Source: Eubacterium sp. (GTDB taxonomy: Bacteria; Bacillota; Clostridia; Oscillospirales; Acutalibacteraceae). From it: a stretch of DNA of 54,323 bases. The position numbers were made by a program, and so were the translations under genes. The notes beneath the pieces are model-generated. The model worked only from the letters and a program-made list of their open reading frames with translations. It did not search any database and was not told the origin of the DNA. The stretch's first letter is position 1. Every line of letters begins with the position of its first letter. The DNA lies in assembly GCA_022511225.1 (NCBI GenBank), contig JAFLRZ010000008.1, positions 38,089-92,411 on the forward strand, in the 5' to 3' direction. This document shows, piece after piece, positions 33,777-43,256 of this stretch.

Positions 33777-35246
33777 ATGACAATCAGACCGACGTTGGAG
33801 CAGGTTAAAAAGCTTTATATGGATTACAGGGCAGTTCCGCTAAGTGCCGAAATACCGATGACAGTCAGCGCAATAGACGTACTCAAAAAGCTTAAAAAAG
33901 TGAGTTCGCACTGTTATATGCTCGAATCCGTTGAAGATACACAGGAAACAGGTCGTTATACTTTTTTAGGCTTTGACCCTAAGGCAGAGATAAGCTGTAA
34001 GGACTATAAGCTTACAATTATTGACGAATACGGGGTTAAGCATATCGAGGATAATCCGAGAGAGTATATAAAAGCTCTTCTTGAAAATCACAGAAGTCCA
34101 AGACTTGAAAATCTGCCTACCTTCACAGGCGGTCTTGTAGGCTATTTCAGCTACGACTATATCAAGTACAGTGAGCCGGGTCTTAAGCTCGATGCCAAAG
34201 ATGACGGCAATTTTAAGGACGTTGACCTTATGCTCTTTGACAGAGTAATCGCCTTTGACAACAAGGAGCAGAAGATAATCATTATCTCAAATCTGCTGAC
34301 GTCTGACGTTGAAAGAAGCTATGAAATAGCTACAAGGCAGATTGAAATTATTAAGGATATTATCGAAAACGGCGAGGCAGACAATCCACCGAAACCTGTG
34401 CTGAAATCCGATTTTAAGCCTTTATTTACAGCCGAGCAGTACGGCAAAATGGTCGAAAGAGCAAGACGGTACATCTATGAGGGAGATATATTTCAGGTTG
34501 TGCTTTCAAACAGAATGGAGGCTCAAATGGAGGGCTCGCTCCTTCATACCTACGAGGTGCTTCGAAAGCTCAATCCGTCACCTTATATGTTCTATTTTTC
34601 AAGCGATGATATTGAAATCGCAGGTGCTTCTCCCGAAACACTTGTAAAGCTTGATGACAAAACGCTTTATACTTATCCGCTTGCAGGTACAAGACCGAGA
34701 GGTAAGACCGAGCAGGAGGACAGGGAGCTTGAAGAGGGACTTCTTAAGGACGAAAAAGAAATCAGCGAGCACAATATGCTTGTTGATTTAGGCAGAAACG
34801 ACCTCGGGAAAATCAGTAAATTCGGCACAGTCAAGGTTGATAAATACCATAGCATTTTAAGGTTTTCTCACGTAATGCACATAGGCTCAACCGTTAAAGG
34901 CGAAATACGTGATGACAAGAACGCTCTTGATGCGGTTGACGCGGTGCTTCCTGCCGGTACACTTTCAGGTGCACCGAAGATTAGAGCTATGGAAATCATA
35001 AACGAGCTTGAAAATAACAGGCGCGGAATTTACGGCGGTGCGATTGGGTATATAGATTTAACGGGAAATCTTGACACTTGTATTGCAATTCGTATTGCGT
35101 TTAAGAAAAACGGCAAGGTGTACGTTCGCTCAGGTGCAGGAATTGTAGCCGACTCCATTCCCGAAAAGGAGCATCAGGAATGTATAAACAAGGCAAAAGC
35201 GGTTATAAAGGCGCTTGAAATGAGTCAGGAGGATACAGATAACTGA
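33777..35246 (+). CDS. trpE: Anthranilate synthase component I
   Basis: 489 aa. Converts chorismate plus ammonia to anthranilate, the first step of tryptophan synthesis. The feedback-binding region resembles the LLES motif (YMLESVEDT, about 46-54). Catalytic-core motifs are [35 protein letters not shown] and [21 protein letters not shown] precedes the ATG. It is the first gene after the T-box; trpG follows after 1 nt. Confidence 0.97.
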   Translation: MTIRPTLEQVKKLYMDYRAVPLSAEIPMTVSAIDVLKKLKKVSSHCYMLESVEDTQETGRYTFLGFDPKAEISCKDYKLTIIDEYGVKHIEDNPREYIKALLENHRSPRLENLPTFTGGLVGYFSYDYIKYSEPGLKLDAKDDGNFKDVDLMLFDRVIAFDNKEQKIIIISNLLTSDVERSYEIATRQIEIIKDIIENGEADNPPKPVLKSDFKPLFTAEQYGKMVERARRYIYEGDIFQVVLSNRMEAQMEGSLLHTYEVLRKLNPSPYMFYFSSDDIEIAGASPETLVKLDDKTLYTYPLAGTRPRGKTEQEDRELEEGLLKDEKEISEHNMLVDLGRNDLGKISKFGTVKVDKYHSILRFSHVMHIGSTVKGEIRDDKNALDAVDAVLPAGTLSGAPKIRAMEIINELENNRRGIYGGAIGYIDLTGNLDTCIAIRIAFKKNGKVYVRSGAGIVADSIPEKEHQECINKAKAVIKALEMSQEDTDN

Positions 35247-35247
35247 A

Positions 35248-35826
35248 ATGATACTTCTTATTGATAATTACGATTCGTTTTCGTATAATCTTTATCAGCT
35301 TATCGGTGAAATCAATCCCGATATAAAGGTTATAAGAAATGACGAAATGACAGTTGAAGAAATAAAAGAGCTTGCTCCTGAATATATAATCCTTTCACCC
35401 GGTCCGAAAACTCCTGAGGATGCGGGAGTATGCATTGAAGTGGCAAGGACGCTTGGCAGCACGTCAAAAATTCTCGGTGTCTGCCTCGGGCATCAGTCAA
35501 TCTGTACAGCCTATGGTGCGACTGTCAGCTACGCAAAGCAGCTTATGCACGGCAAGCAGAGTGTCTGCGATATAGACAGCACCTCTCCGATATTCAGGGG
35601 ACTCGGCGACAAAATAACGGTAGCAAGGTATCACTCGCTTGCGGCAGTAGAAGAAACTATGCCCGACTGCCTTGAGATTATCGCAAGAACTGATGACGGC
35701 GAGATAATGGCAGTCAAGCACAAGGAGCTGAATGTTTACGGGCTTCAGTTTCATCCAGAGTCTATAATGACTCCGCAGGGCAAAATAATACTTGAAAACT
35801 TTTTTGGAGGAAATGATAATGATTAA
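35248..35826 (+). CDS. trpG: Anthranilate synthase component II (glutamine amidotransferase)
   Basis: 192 aa. Supplies ammonia from glutamine to TrpE. Class I amidotransferase triad: Cys79 in GVCLGHQS, and His-x-Glu in LQFHPES (about 170). N-terminal LLIDNYDSFSYNL is typical. It starts 1 nt after trpE and overlaps the trpD start by 8 nt. It is not fused to trpD as in some bacteria. Confidence 0.97.
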   Translation: MILLIDNYDSFSYNLYQLIGEINPDIKVIRNDEMTVEEIKELAPEYIILSPGPKTPEDAGVCIEVARTLGSTSKILGVCLGHQSICTAYGATVSYAKQLMHGKQSVCDIDSTSPIFRGLGDKITVARYHSLAAVEETMPDCLEIIARTDDGEIMAVKHKELNVYGLQFHPESIMTPQGKIILENFFGGNDND

Positions 35827-36832
35827 GGAATTACTTGTAAAGGTTGCATCAAATCAGAATTTAACGTACGACGAGGCTAAAACTGCAATAGACGAAATTA
35901 TGAGTGGTGACGTTTCCCAGACAATGACGGCTTCATTTCTTACGGCACTCGCTATGAAAGGCGAAACTGAGGAGGAAATTGCAGGTGCGGCAGACGGAAT
36001 GCGCTCAAAGGCAATGGAATTTAATATCGGCGGTCACGCTCTTGACATAGTAGGTACAGGCGGTGACAAATCAAATTCCTTCAATATTTCAACTACTTCT
36101 GCACTCGTTGCCGCAGCAGCAGGTGTAAGCATTGTAAAGCACGGTAACAGAGCGGCTTCCTCAAAGAGCGGAACGGCAGACTGCCTTGAAGCACTCGGTG
36201 TAAAAATTGACTGCGAGCCTGAGGTAATGAAGAAGTCACTTGACGAAAACAATATAGCATTCCTCTTTGCGCAGAAGTATCACAGTGCAATGCGCTTCGT
36301 CGGTCCTGTAAGAAAGGAAATCGGAATAAGAACTGTATTTAACATTCTCGGACCTCTTACAAATCCCGGCAAGGCAGACAGAATGGTGCTTGGTGTGTTC
36401 AGTGAGGAATACGTTGAAAAAATTGCCAAGGCACTTGTCAAGCTCGGTGTGACTGACGCAATGGTTGTTTACGGAATGGACTGTCTTGATGAAATCAGCG
36501 CTACAGCCGAGACTAAGGTTGCCGAGGTAAGAGGCGAAAATATTAAGTATTACACAATTAAGCCTGAGGACTTCGGCTTTGAGAGAGTGGCTAAAGAGGA
36601 GATTCTCGGAGGTACACCTCAGGAGAATGCAGAAATTACAACAGCAATTCTTCAGGGCAGGGGAACTAAAGCGCAGAACACTGCCGTAATTCTCAATGCA
36701 GGTGCCGCTATCTATGCAGGAATTTTGGGATATACTCTTGAAGATTCTATCAAAAAGGCAGAGGAAATCATCAAATCAGGCAAGGCTTATGAAACGCTTC
36801 AAGGCTTTATAAAGACAACTAACGAGGGATAA
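35819..36832 (+). CDS. trpD: Anthranilate phosphoribosyltransferase
   Basis: 337 aa. Adds phosphoribosyl from PRPP to anthranilate. The PRPP-binding GTGGDKSNSFNIST (about 79-92) and VKHGNRAASSKSGTAD with the second metal site are intact. ATG 35819 follows GGAGG within the end of trpG; an upstream in-frame ATG (35792) is inside trpG and lacks a site. It is followed by trpC after 1 nt. Confidence 0.97.
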   Translation: MIKELLVKVASNQNLTYDEAKTAIDEIMSGDVSQTMTASFLTALAMKGETEEEIAGAADGMRSKAMEFNIGGHALDIVGTGGDKSNSFNISTTSALVAAAAGVSIVKHGNRAASSKSGTADCLEALGVKIDCEPEVMKKSLDENNIAFLFAQKYHSAMRFVGPVRKEIGIRTVFNILGPLTNPGKADRMVLGVFSEEYVEKIAKALVKLGVTDAMVVYGMDCLDEISATAETKVAEVRGENIKYYTIKPEDFGFERVAKEEILGGTPQENAEITTAILQGRGTKAQNTAVILNAGAAIYAGILGYTLEDSIKKAEEIIKSGKAYETLQGFIKTTNEG

Positions 36833-36833
36833 A

Positions 36834-37622
36834 ATGGTGTCTATACTTAATACAATAGCCGATTATACAAGAGAACGTTACAAAAAAATAATTGACAAAA
36901 AGCCTCTTGAGATAGTTAAAGAACAGGCGCTTGAAATGCCAAAGGGAGATTTTGAATTTGAAAAGGCTCTGAAAAAAGAACGGCTCGCCTTTATCTGCGA
37001 GGTAAAAAAGGCATCTCCGTCAAAGGGCGTTATTGCAGAGCATTTCCCTTATCTTGATATTGCAAGGGAATATGAAGAGGCGGGGGCAAGCTGTATTAGC
37101 TGTCTTACCGAGCCGAAATGGTTTATGGGCAGTGACAAGTATCTTAAGGAAATTACCGATACCGTTTCAATTCCCGTGCTTCGCAAGGATTTTACAGTGA
37201 ATGATTATCAAATATATGAAGCCAAGCTCCTCGGTGCAAGTGCAGTTCTTCTTATATGCGCACTGCTTGACACCGACACAATCAAGGAGTATATCGGTAT
37301 TGCAGACAGTCTCGGAATGTCGTGCTTAGTTGAAGCACACGATGAAGAAGAGGTTAAATCTGCAATTTCGGCGGGAGCGAGAATAATCGGTGTGAATAAC
37401 AGAAATCTTAAGGATTTCACAGTTGACGTCAATAATTCTACAAGGTATCGCAATATGATTCCTGACAACATAATTTTTGTTTCAGAGAGCGGTATAGCAA
37501 GCCACGAGGATATTCAGGTGCTTCTTGACAATAAAACCGATGCTGTTTTAATAGGTGAAACATTTATGCGTGCAGAAAACAAGGTACAAATGCTTAAGGA
37601 GCTTTTATATGGCGAAGATTAA
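36834..37622 (+). CDS. trpC: Indole-3-glycerol-phosphate synthase
   Basis: 262 aa TIM barrel. Closes the indole ring from the carboxyphenylamino ribulose phosphate. Catalytic Lys and Glu are in CEVKKASPSKG (about 57-67), VLRKDF and LVEAHDE; the phosphate site is in SESGI and LIGETFM. It starts 1 nt after trpD and its end overlaps the trpF start by 14 nt. It is a stand-alone gene, not fused to trpF. Confidence 0.97.
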   Translation: MVSILNTIADYTRERYKKIIDKKPLEIVKEQALEMPKGDFEFEKALKKERLAFICEVKKASPSKGVIAEHFPYLDIAREYEEAGASCISCLTEPKWFMGSDKYLKEITDTVSIPVLRKDFTVNDYQIYEAKLLGASAVLLICALLDTDTIKEYIGIADSLGMSCLVEAHDEEEVKSAISAGARIIGVNNRNLKDFTVDVNNSTRYRNMIPDNIIFVSESGIASHEDIQVLLDNKTDAVLIGETFMRAENKVQMLKELLYGED

Positions 37623-38181
37623 GATTTGCGGGTTAAGGCGAGTGGAGGATATCAACTATGTAAATGAGCTTGAGCCCGATTATATAGGATTTATCCTTTC
37701 TGACGGCTTTAAGCGGAGCATTACAAGGGAGCAGGCGATACTGCTTAAATCGAAGCTTTCGACAGGTATAACGGCAGTCGGCGTGTTCGTTGATGAGAAT
37801 GAAGAGTATATCAATTCCTTTATTGATGAGGGAATAATTGATATTGCTCAGCTTCACGGGAATGAGCCTCCTGAGCTCGCAGAAAAAATCAATTCAAAAG
37901 TGATTAAATATTTTAATCCTTTGACCTTTGATAAAATTAATGAATACAATGCCGATTATTTTCTGTTCGATTCAGGGACAGGCACGGGAAAAGGCTTTGA
38001 CTGGAATGAAATTCCGAAAACGGATAAGCCGTTTTTCCTTGCAGGCGGAATAAATGAAGATAATATAAAAAATGCAATAGAGCTTGTTAATCCCTATTGC
38101 ATAGATTTGTCCTCAGCGGTTGAAACAGACGGCTTTAAGGACTATAATAAGATAAAAAGAATTATGGAGTGTGTAAGATGA
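37609..38181 (+). CDS. trpF: Phosphoribosylanthranilate isomerase
   Basis: 190 aa from ATG 37609 (AAGGAG upstream inside trpC). Amadori rearrangement of phosphoribosyl anthranilate. General base Cys in IKICGLRR and acid Asp in [13 protein letters not shown]; the phosphate site is AGGINEDN. Family length is about 200. It overlaps trpB by the ATGA type of junction. Confidence 0.96.
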   Translation: MAKIKICGLRRVEDINYVNELEPDYIGFILSDGFKRSITREQAILLKSKLSTGITAVGVFVDENEEYINSFIDEGIIDIAQLHGNEPPELAEKINSKVIKYFNPLTFDKINEYNADYFLFDSGTGTGKGFDWNEIPKTDKPFFLAGGINEDNIKNAIELVNPYCIDLSSAVETDGFKDYNKIKRIMECVR

Positions 38182-39362
38182 GTAAGGGCAGATACGGTGT
38201 TCACGGCGGTCAGTATATCCCCGAAACACTGATGAACGAAATAATAAATTTAGAAAAAGCGTACGAGCATTACAAGAATGACCCCGAGTTTAATGCAGAG
38301 CTTGACAAGCTCTTTAAGGAGTATGCAGGCAGACCGTCGCTTCTTTACTACGCAGAGAAGATGACGAAGGACTTAGGCGGAGCTAAGATTTATTTCAAGC
38401 GTGAGGACTTAAACCATACAGGAAGCCACAAAATCAACAACGTTCTCGGTCAGTGCCTTCTCGCAAAGAAAATGGGCAAAACGAGAGTTATTGCAGAAAC
38501 AGGAGCAGGTCAGCACGGTGTTGCAACAGCTACTGCCGCCGCTCTTATGGGTATGGAATGTGAAATCTTTATGGGCAAGGAGGACACTGACAGGCAGGCT
38601 CTCAACGTTTACCGAATGGAGCTTCTCGGCGCAAAGGTGCATCCTGTAACTACCGGCACGATGACGCTTAAGGACGCTGTAAACGAGGCTATGAGAGAGT
38701 GGGTTTCAAGAGTAGACGATACGCTTTACGTGCTCGGCTCTGTTATGGGTCCTCATCCGTTTCCGATGATTGTAAGAGATTTTCAGTCTGTTATCTCAAA
38801 GGAAGCAAGACAGCAGATTTTAGAGCTTGAGGGCAAACTCCCGACGGCAGTAATGGCTTGTGTCGGCGGTGGCTCAAATGCTATGGGTATGTTTTATAAT
38901 TTCATAAATGACAAGGATGTAAGGCTTATCGGCTGTGAGGCAGCAGGCAGAGGTGTTCACACAAGCGAAACTGCGGCAACAATCGCAACAGGAACACTCG
39001 GTGTATTCCACGGGATGAAATCTTACTTCTGTCAGAACGAATACGGTCAGATTGCTCCTGTTTATTCCATAAGTGCAGGTCTTGACTATCCGGGAATCGG
39101 CCCTGAGCACGCATATCTTCACGATACAGGCAGGGCAGAATACGTTCCTGTAACTGATGACGAAGCTGTTAATGCTTTTGAGTATATCGCAAAAACAGAG
39201 GGTATTATCTGTGCTATTGAGTCTGCTCACGCAGTGGCACATCTTATGAAAATTGCACCTGAAATGAGCAAGGATGACATCATTATCTGCAATCTTTCAG
39301 GCAGAGGTGACAAGGATGTTGCCGCTATTGCAAGATATAGGGGGATTGAAATAAATGAGTAA
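38178..39362 (+). CDS. trpB: Tryptophan synthase beta chain
   Basis: 394 aa from ATG 38178. Condenses indole and serine to tryptophan with PLP. The PLP lysine lies in [14 protein letters not shown] (about 80-93), the phosphate-binding loop is GGGSNAMG (about 228), and [12 protein letters not shown] is conserved. It works as an alpha2beta2 complex with TrpA, whose gene starts within its last 8 nt. Type 1 (TrpB1) by its pairing with trpA. Confidence 0.98.
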   Translation: MSKGRYGVHGGQYIPETLMNEIINLEKAYEHYKNDPEFNAELDKLFKEYAGRPSLLYYAEKMTKDLGGAKIYFKREDLNHTGSHKINNVLGQCLLAKKMGKTRVIAETGAGQHGVATATAAALMGMECEIFMGKEDTDRQALNVYRMELLGAKVHPVTTGTMTLKDAVNEAMREWVSRVDDTLYVLGSVMGPHPFPMIVRDFQSVISKEARQQILELEGKLPTAVMACVGGGSNAMGMFYNFINDKDVRLIGCEAAGRGVHTSETAATIATGTLGVFHGMKSYFCQNEYGQIAPVYSISAGLDYPGIGPEHAYLHDTGRAEYVPVTDDEAVNAFEYIAKTEGIICAIESAHAVAHLMKIAPEMSKDDIIICNLSGRGDKDVAAIARYRGIEINE

Positions 39363-40122
39363 TATATCAAAAGCATTCGAAAACGGCAAGGCGTTTATAG
39401 GCTTTGTTACCGCAGGCGATCCTGATATTGAAACGAGTGAGCAGATTATGCTCAGTATGGCAAAAGGTGGATGCGACTTAATCGAAATCGGAATTCCTTT
39501 CAGTGACCCGATTGCAGAAGGCCCTGTAATTCAGGAGGCAAACCTTCGTTCACTTTCTCAGGGCACTACTACCGACAAGGTGTTTGAGCTTACAAAAAAA
39601 GTGTCTGCGCAGATTGATATTCCTTTAGTCTATATGACGTATCTTAACGTGCTTTTTGCATACGGCTATGACAGATTCCTTGAAAAGGCAAAGGCAGCAG
39701 GCATCAGCGGTGTTATAATTCCCGATATGCCCTATGAGGAAAAGGCAGAGCTTCAGGAGGTTGCACAGAAGTACGATATTGACGTGATTTCTCTTATCGC
39801 TCCGACGAGTGATGACAGAATAAAGATGATTGCCGCCGAAGCGCAAGGCTTTGTCTATACCGTTTCTTCTATGGGCGTAACAGGTGCAAGAAGCGAAATT
39901 AAAACTGATCTCGAGTCAATAGTTGACTCAATTAAACAGGCAACTGATATTCCCGTTGCTATCGGATTCGGTATCAATACACCCGAGCAGGCAAGTAAGT
40001 ATTCTAAGATTGCAGACGGCGTAATCGTAGGCTCTGCAATAGTAAGGCTTGTAGGCGAATACAAAAAAGACGCACCCCAAAAGGTATATGAATACGTAAA
40101 ATCAATGAAGGGTGCAATGTAA
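39355..40122 (+). CDS. trpA: Tryptophan synthase alpha chain
   Basis: 255 aa TIM barrel. Splits indole-3-glycerol phosphate to indole, which is channelled to TrpB. Catalytic Glu in [11 protein letters not shown] and Asp in [15 protein letters not shown]. The phosphate site includes [10 protein letters not shown] and VIVGSAIV. Last gene of the seven-gene operon; a strong terminator follows. Confidence 0.97.
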   Translation: MSNISKAFENGKAFIGFVTAGDPDIETSEQIMLSMAKGGCDLIEIGIPFSDPIAEGPVIQEANLRSLSQGTTTDKVFELTKKVSAQIDIPLVYMTYLNVLFAYGYDRFLEKAKAAGISGVIIPDMPYEEKAELQEVAQKYDIDVISLIAPTSDDRIKMIAAEAQGFVYTVSSMGVTGARSEIKTDLESIVDSIKQATDIPVAIGFGINTPEQASKYSKIADGVIVGSAIVRLVGEYKKDAPQKVYEYVKSMKGAM

Positions 40123-40134
40123 TACATATTAGTA

Positions 40135-40172
40135 AAAAAGCTGTCTCAATGTGAAGTTGAGACAGCTTTTTT
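40135..40172. terminator. Bidirectional terminator, trp / trkH
   Basis: AAAAAAGCTGTCTCAA/TTGAGACAGCTTTTTT, a 15-bp stem with A/T tracts on both sides, between the convergent trp operon and trkH. Confidence 0.92.
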
Positions 40173-40176
40173 ACCG

Positions 40177-41658
40177 TTATTTTGTGATTGACTTTTTAAT
40201 TTTCGTATTACCCTGACTTGCTGCTTCCTTCCACAGTGACGGATAAAACAGCAATAGTAGTGGGAATAGCTCAAGCCTGCCTGCAAGCATATCAAATATC
40301 AAAACGTATTTTGAAAAAATACTAAATGCACTGAAATTGCCTGTGGGTCCCACGAGCTCAAGACCGGGACCGATATTATTAATCGTTGCAGCAACAGAAG
40401 TGAAGCTTGTAACAAGATCAAAATTATCAAATGAAATAAAAAATACCGAAACAACAAAAAGCGCAATAAACGTCAAAAAATAAGCGTTTGTTGCTTTAAT
40501 AATATCGTGCTCAACAGTCTTGCCTTCAATCTTAATTTTGAATACTCTTTTCGGATGAATGTATGACTTAAATTCCTTGAATATCGTTTTAAGAGAAACC
40601 ATAATTCTCGATACTTTGAGTCCGCCTCCGGTACTTCCGGCACACGCACCCACAAACATCAGAAGCACGAGAACAGTCTTAGACGTGCCTGACCATAAAT
40701 TGAAATCTGCCGTCGAAAAGCCGGTTGTCGTTATAATAGAGCTTACCTGAAATGCCGCCTGCGTAAATGCTTCAAATACGTTGTCGTAAATCTTGACTGT
40801 GTTAGCAAGGATAATTGCTATTGAAACAGCAATGATGATGAAGTAACAACGCACCTCTTCCATCTTAAGTGATTTCTTAAATTGCCTGAAAAGAATCAGG
40901 CAGTATGCGTTGAAATTGACACCGAAGAGTACCATAAATATTGTTACAACCCACTGAATATAGGGCGAGTAGCTTCCCATACTGTCGTTTTTAATGCCGA
41001 AACCGCCTGTACCAGCTGTGCCGAAGGAAGTGGTGAGCGCATCAAACAATGGCATACCACCTATAAGCAGAAATACTATTTCAAGCACGGTCATTACCAT
41101 ATAGATGCCGTAAAGAATTTCTGCAGTCGTGCGCATTTTAGGCACGATTTTGCTTACCGACGGACCGGGGCTTTCTGCCCTGAGCAGGTTGATATTTGAG
41201 CCGCTGCTCAGCGGAACTACTGCGAGAATGAATACAAGCACACCCATACCGCCTATCCAGTGGGTAAGGCTTCTCCAAAACAGTGAGCAGTGAGAAAGTG
41301 CTTCAACGTCAGTCAATATGCTTGCACCCGTTGTAGTAAAGCCTGAAACCGTTTCAAAAAGCGCATTCGTAAAGCTCTCAATTTCGCCTGTTATGCAAAA
41401 GGGCAGAGCGCCGAAAATACTCAGAAATATCCAGCTGAGCGCCGTAGCCACACAGCCTTCTTTTAAGTAAAACACGTTTTTAGCAGGCTTTTTTATTGCG
41501 AGAATACAGCCGAATGCAAAGCAGATTCCCGAAACGGTAATATATGCAATTCCCTGACTTTCGCCGTAAATGAGCGCAACTATACACGGAAGCAGAAGCA
41601 GTGCCGCCTCCAAAAGCAAAACGTATCCTACAATTCGTCTTATTATAGAAAGTCTCAT
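40177..41658 (-). CDS. trkH: Potassium uptake channel subunit TrkH
   Basis: 493-aa integral membrane protein of the Trk/Ktr family, with about ten membrane segments and four pore-loop repeats. The selectivity-filter-like glycines lie in TVSGFTTTGAS, TSFGTAGTGGFG, IITTTGFSTAD and TINNIGPGLE. It conducts K+ (or Na+-coupled K+) when gated by the TrkA ring. AAGGATT precedes the ATG. trkA lies immediately upstream with a 16-nt gap, so both are co-transcribed. Confidence 0.96.
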   Translation of the reverse strand: MRLSIIRRIVGYVLLLEAALLLLPCIVALIYGESQGIAYITVSGICFAFGCILAIKKPAKNVFYLKEGCVATALSWIFLSIFGALPFCITGEIESFTNALFETVSGFTTTGASILTDVEALSHCSLFWRSLTHWIGGMGVLVFILAVVPLSSGSNINLLRAESPGPSVSKIVPKMRTTAEILYGIYMVMTVLEIVFLLIGGMPLFDALTTSFGTAGTGGFGIKNDSMGSYSPYIQWVVTIFMVLFGVNFNAYCLILFRQFKKSLKMEEVRCYFIIIAVSIAIILANTVKIYDNVFEAFTQAAFQVSSIITTTGFSTADFNLWSGTSKTVLVLLMFVGACAGSTGGGLKVSRIMVSLKTIFKEFKSYIHPKRVFKIKIEGKTVEHDIIKATNAYFLTFIALFVVSVFFISFDNFDLVTSFTSVAATINNIGPGLELVGPTGNFSAFSIFSKYVLIFDMLAGRLELFPLLLLFYPSLWKEAASQGNTKIKKSITK

Positions 41659-41674
41659 ATCTTAATCCTTATTT

Positions 41675-43060
41675 CTATTCAAGAATCTCGCTTATATCAA
41701 CAAAGCCCTTGTGAGTAGTTACTATCATTACACTGTCACCCGGCTTTATGCAGTCTTTGCCTGACGGGATGATGATTTTTCCCTGACGGTTGATGAATGA
41801 TATAAGAAGATTCTTTTTAAGCTTAAGATTCATAATCGGAACGTCAGTAACCTCGGAGCTTTCCTCAACCCTGAATTCAATTGCTTCTACCCTTTGGTTG
41901 AACATATGGTAAAGAGTTTCTATGCTGTTGCTTCTTCTTGCACTTCTTGCTCTAACGTAAGCTAAGATTGTAACAGCGGTAATATATCTTGGGTAAATGA
42001 CACTTCCAAGGTCAAGATTGTTGATAACGTCGCCAAAGGAAAGACGGTTTATTTTAGTGATAACCTTTGTGCTTGATTTCGTAACCTGATTTGCATAAAG
42101 CGTAAGCAAAATGTTTTCTTCGTCGGAATCTGTAAGCGGAACGAAGGACTCAACAGTGTCTATGCCTTCTTCCATAAGCAAGCCTTCATCTGAGCCGTCA
42201 CCATTGATTATTATAGCTTTCGGAAGCAAATCGTTAAGCTCCTCACAGCGCGCCTTGTTTTTTTCGATGATTTTTACGTCAACACCCGAGTTAATCAATT
42301 GCTTTGCGAGATAGTATGCAGATATTCCGCCGCCTACAATCATTGTGTTTTTAACGTGCTGAGTCTTAAAGCCTGTTTTCTTAAAGAAGCCTTGTACCTC
42401 CTTTCGGGGAGATACGAAGGAAATAATGTCACCTGCAAGCATAGTGAAGTTACCTGACGGAATAAAAATTTCACCTTTACGCTCAATAGCACAGATGATA
42501 ATGTTTTCAGTCATTGCACCTAAGTCGGAAATGCTCATATTGTCAAGCATACTGCCCTCAGGGATTTTGAATTTTACCAGCTCAGCCTGTCCATGCGCAA
42601 AGGAATTTACGCTAAGCGCTCTGGGAAGATCTAAAATTTTAGCTATTTCCCTTGATGCTATAAGCACCGGGTTGATTATCATTGCAAGACCAAGCTTTTC
42701 GCGCAGGTATTCTATTTCAAGATTGTATTCGGGATTGCAGACTCTCGCAATAGCTGCACATTTTGCAATTCTTCTTGCTACGGTACAGCAAAGAAGATTA
42801 AGCTCGTCTGATTCCGTAACGGCAATTATAAGGTCGGAATCGGTAATACCGGCTTCCTTTTGCACACCAAAGCTTGCACCGTTGCCTGCCACACCCAAAA
42901 CATCGTAAAGATTGCAGATTTCCTGCACTGTTTCAGAGTTCTTGTCAATAATAGTGATGCTGTGACCCTCACCGCTCAACTGCTCAACAAGAGTTCGTCC
43001 TACAGTGCCGCAGCCGACAATGATTATGTTAAGTCCCTTAGCTTTCTTTTGCCAGATCAT
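41675..43060 (-). CDS. trkA: Trk potassium transporter NAD-binding subunit TrkA
   Basis: 461 aa, two tandem RCK units. The first Rossmann motif IIVGCGTVGRTL (about 13-24) and the second MIVGGGISAYYLAKQL (about 235) bind NAD(H) or nucleotide. Each is followed by a TrkA_C domain. It is cytoplasmic and forms a gating ring on TrkH. GAGGAAATG precedes the ATG. First gene of the trkA-trkH operon, with its own promoter. Confidence 0.96.
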   Translation of the reverse strand: MIWQKKAKGLNIIIVGCGTVGRTLVEQLSGEGHSITIIDKNSETVQEICNLYDVLGVAGNGASFGVQKEAGITDSDLIIAVTESDELNLLCCTVARRIAKCAAIARVCNPEYNLEIEYLREKLGLAMIINPVLIASREIAKILDLPRALSVNSFAHGQAELVKFKIPEGSMLDNMSISDLGAMTENIIICAIERKGEIFIPSGNFTMLAGDIISFVSPRKEVQGFFKKTGFKTQHVKNTMIVGGGISAYYLAKQLINSGVDVKIIEKNKARCEELNDLLPKAIIINGDGSDEGLLMEEGIDTVESFVPLTDSDEENILLTLYANQVTKSSTKVITKINRLSFGDVINNLDLGSVIYPRYITAVTILAYVRARSARRSNSIETLYHMFNQRVEAIEFRVEESSEVTDVPIMNLKLKKNLLISFINRQGKIIIPSGKDCIKPGDSVMIVTTHKGFVDISEILE

Positions 43061-43094
43061 ACTTCATTTCCTCGGTTATTAATATATTAAGTAA

Positions 43095-43123
43095 AATATA
43101 GCACTAAATAGTGTAAATATCAA
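43095..43123 (-). promoter_or_regulatory. trkA-trkH promoter
   Basis: Minus strand TTGATA (43118-43123), 17 nt, TATATT (43095-43100), giving a leader of about 30 nt. There is no room for a ydaO-type riboswitch. Confidence 0.65.
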
Positions 43124-43156
43124 GAAAATAATTTACTTCATTTTCTGCTAAAAAAT

Positions 43157-43234
43157 ACGGGAGGATAATATCCTCCCCTACAAGCAAACAATGACACTTC
43201 TGCTTTATCGTAGGGGAGGCAATCTGCCTCCCGT
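43157..43234. repeat. REPIN-like pair of inverted palindromes
   Basis: Two 25-nt units in opposite orientation, ACGGGAGG..CCTCCCCTAC (43157-43181) and GTAGGGGAGG..CCTCCCGT (43210-43234). Each is itself a palindrome, joined by a 28-nt AT-rich spacer. Outer bases match perfectly and only the small central loops differ. The layout is that of dispersed REP doublets in intergenic DNA. Confidence 0.8.
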
Positions 43235-43256
43235 CCTAATTGCTGAAATTTATTGA

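Noticed and set aside
38874-39242. Long antisense frames inside trp, pnp, nifS and GH28 genes
   Set aside because: They lack ribosome-binding sites, have Cys/Ser-rich shadow composition and mirror well-identified genes.
43157-43234. CRISPR repeats or terminator
   Set aside because: Only two units in inverted, not direct, orientation; no spacers, no cas genes, no T-run. No CRISPR array was seen anywhere in the window.
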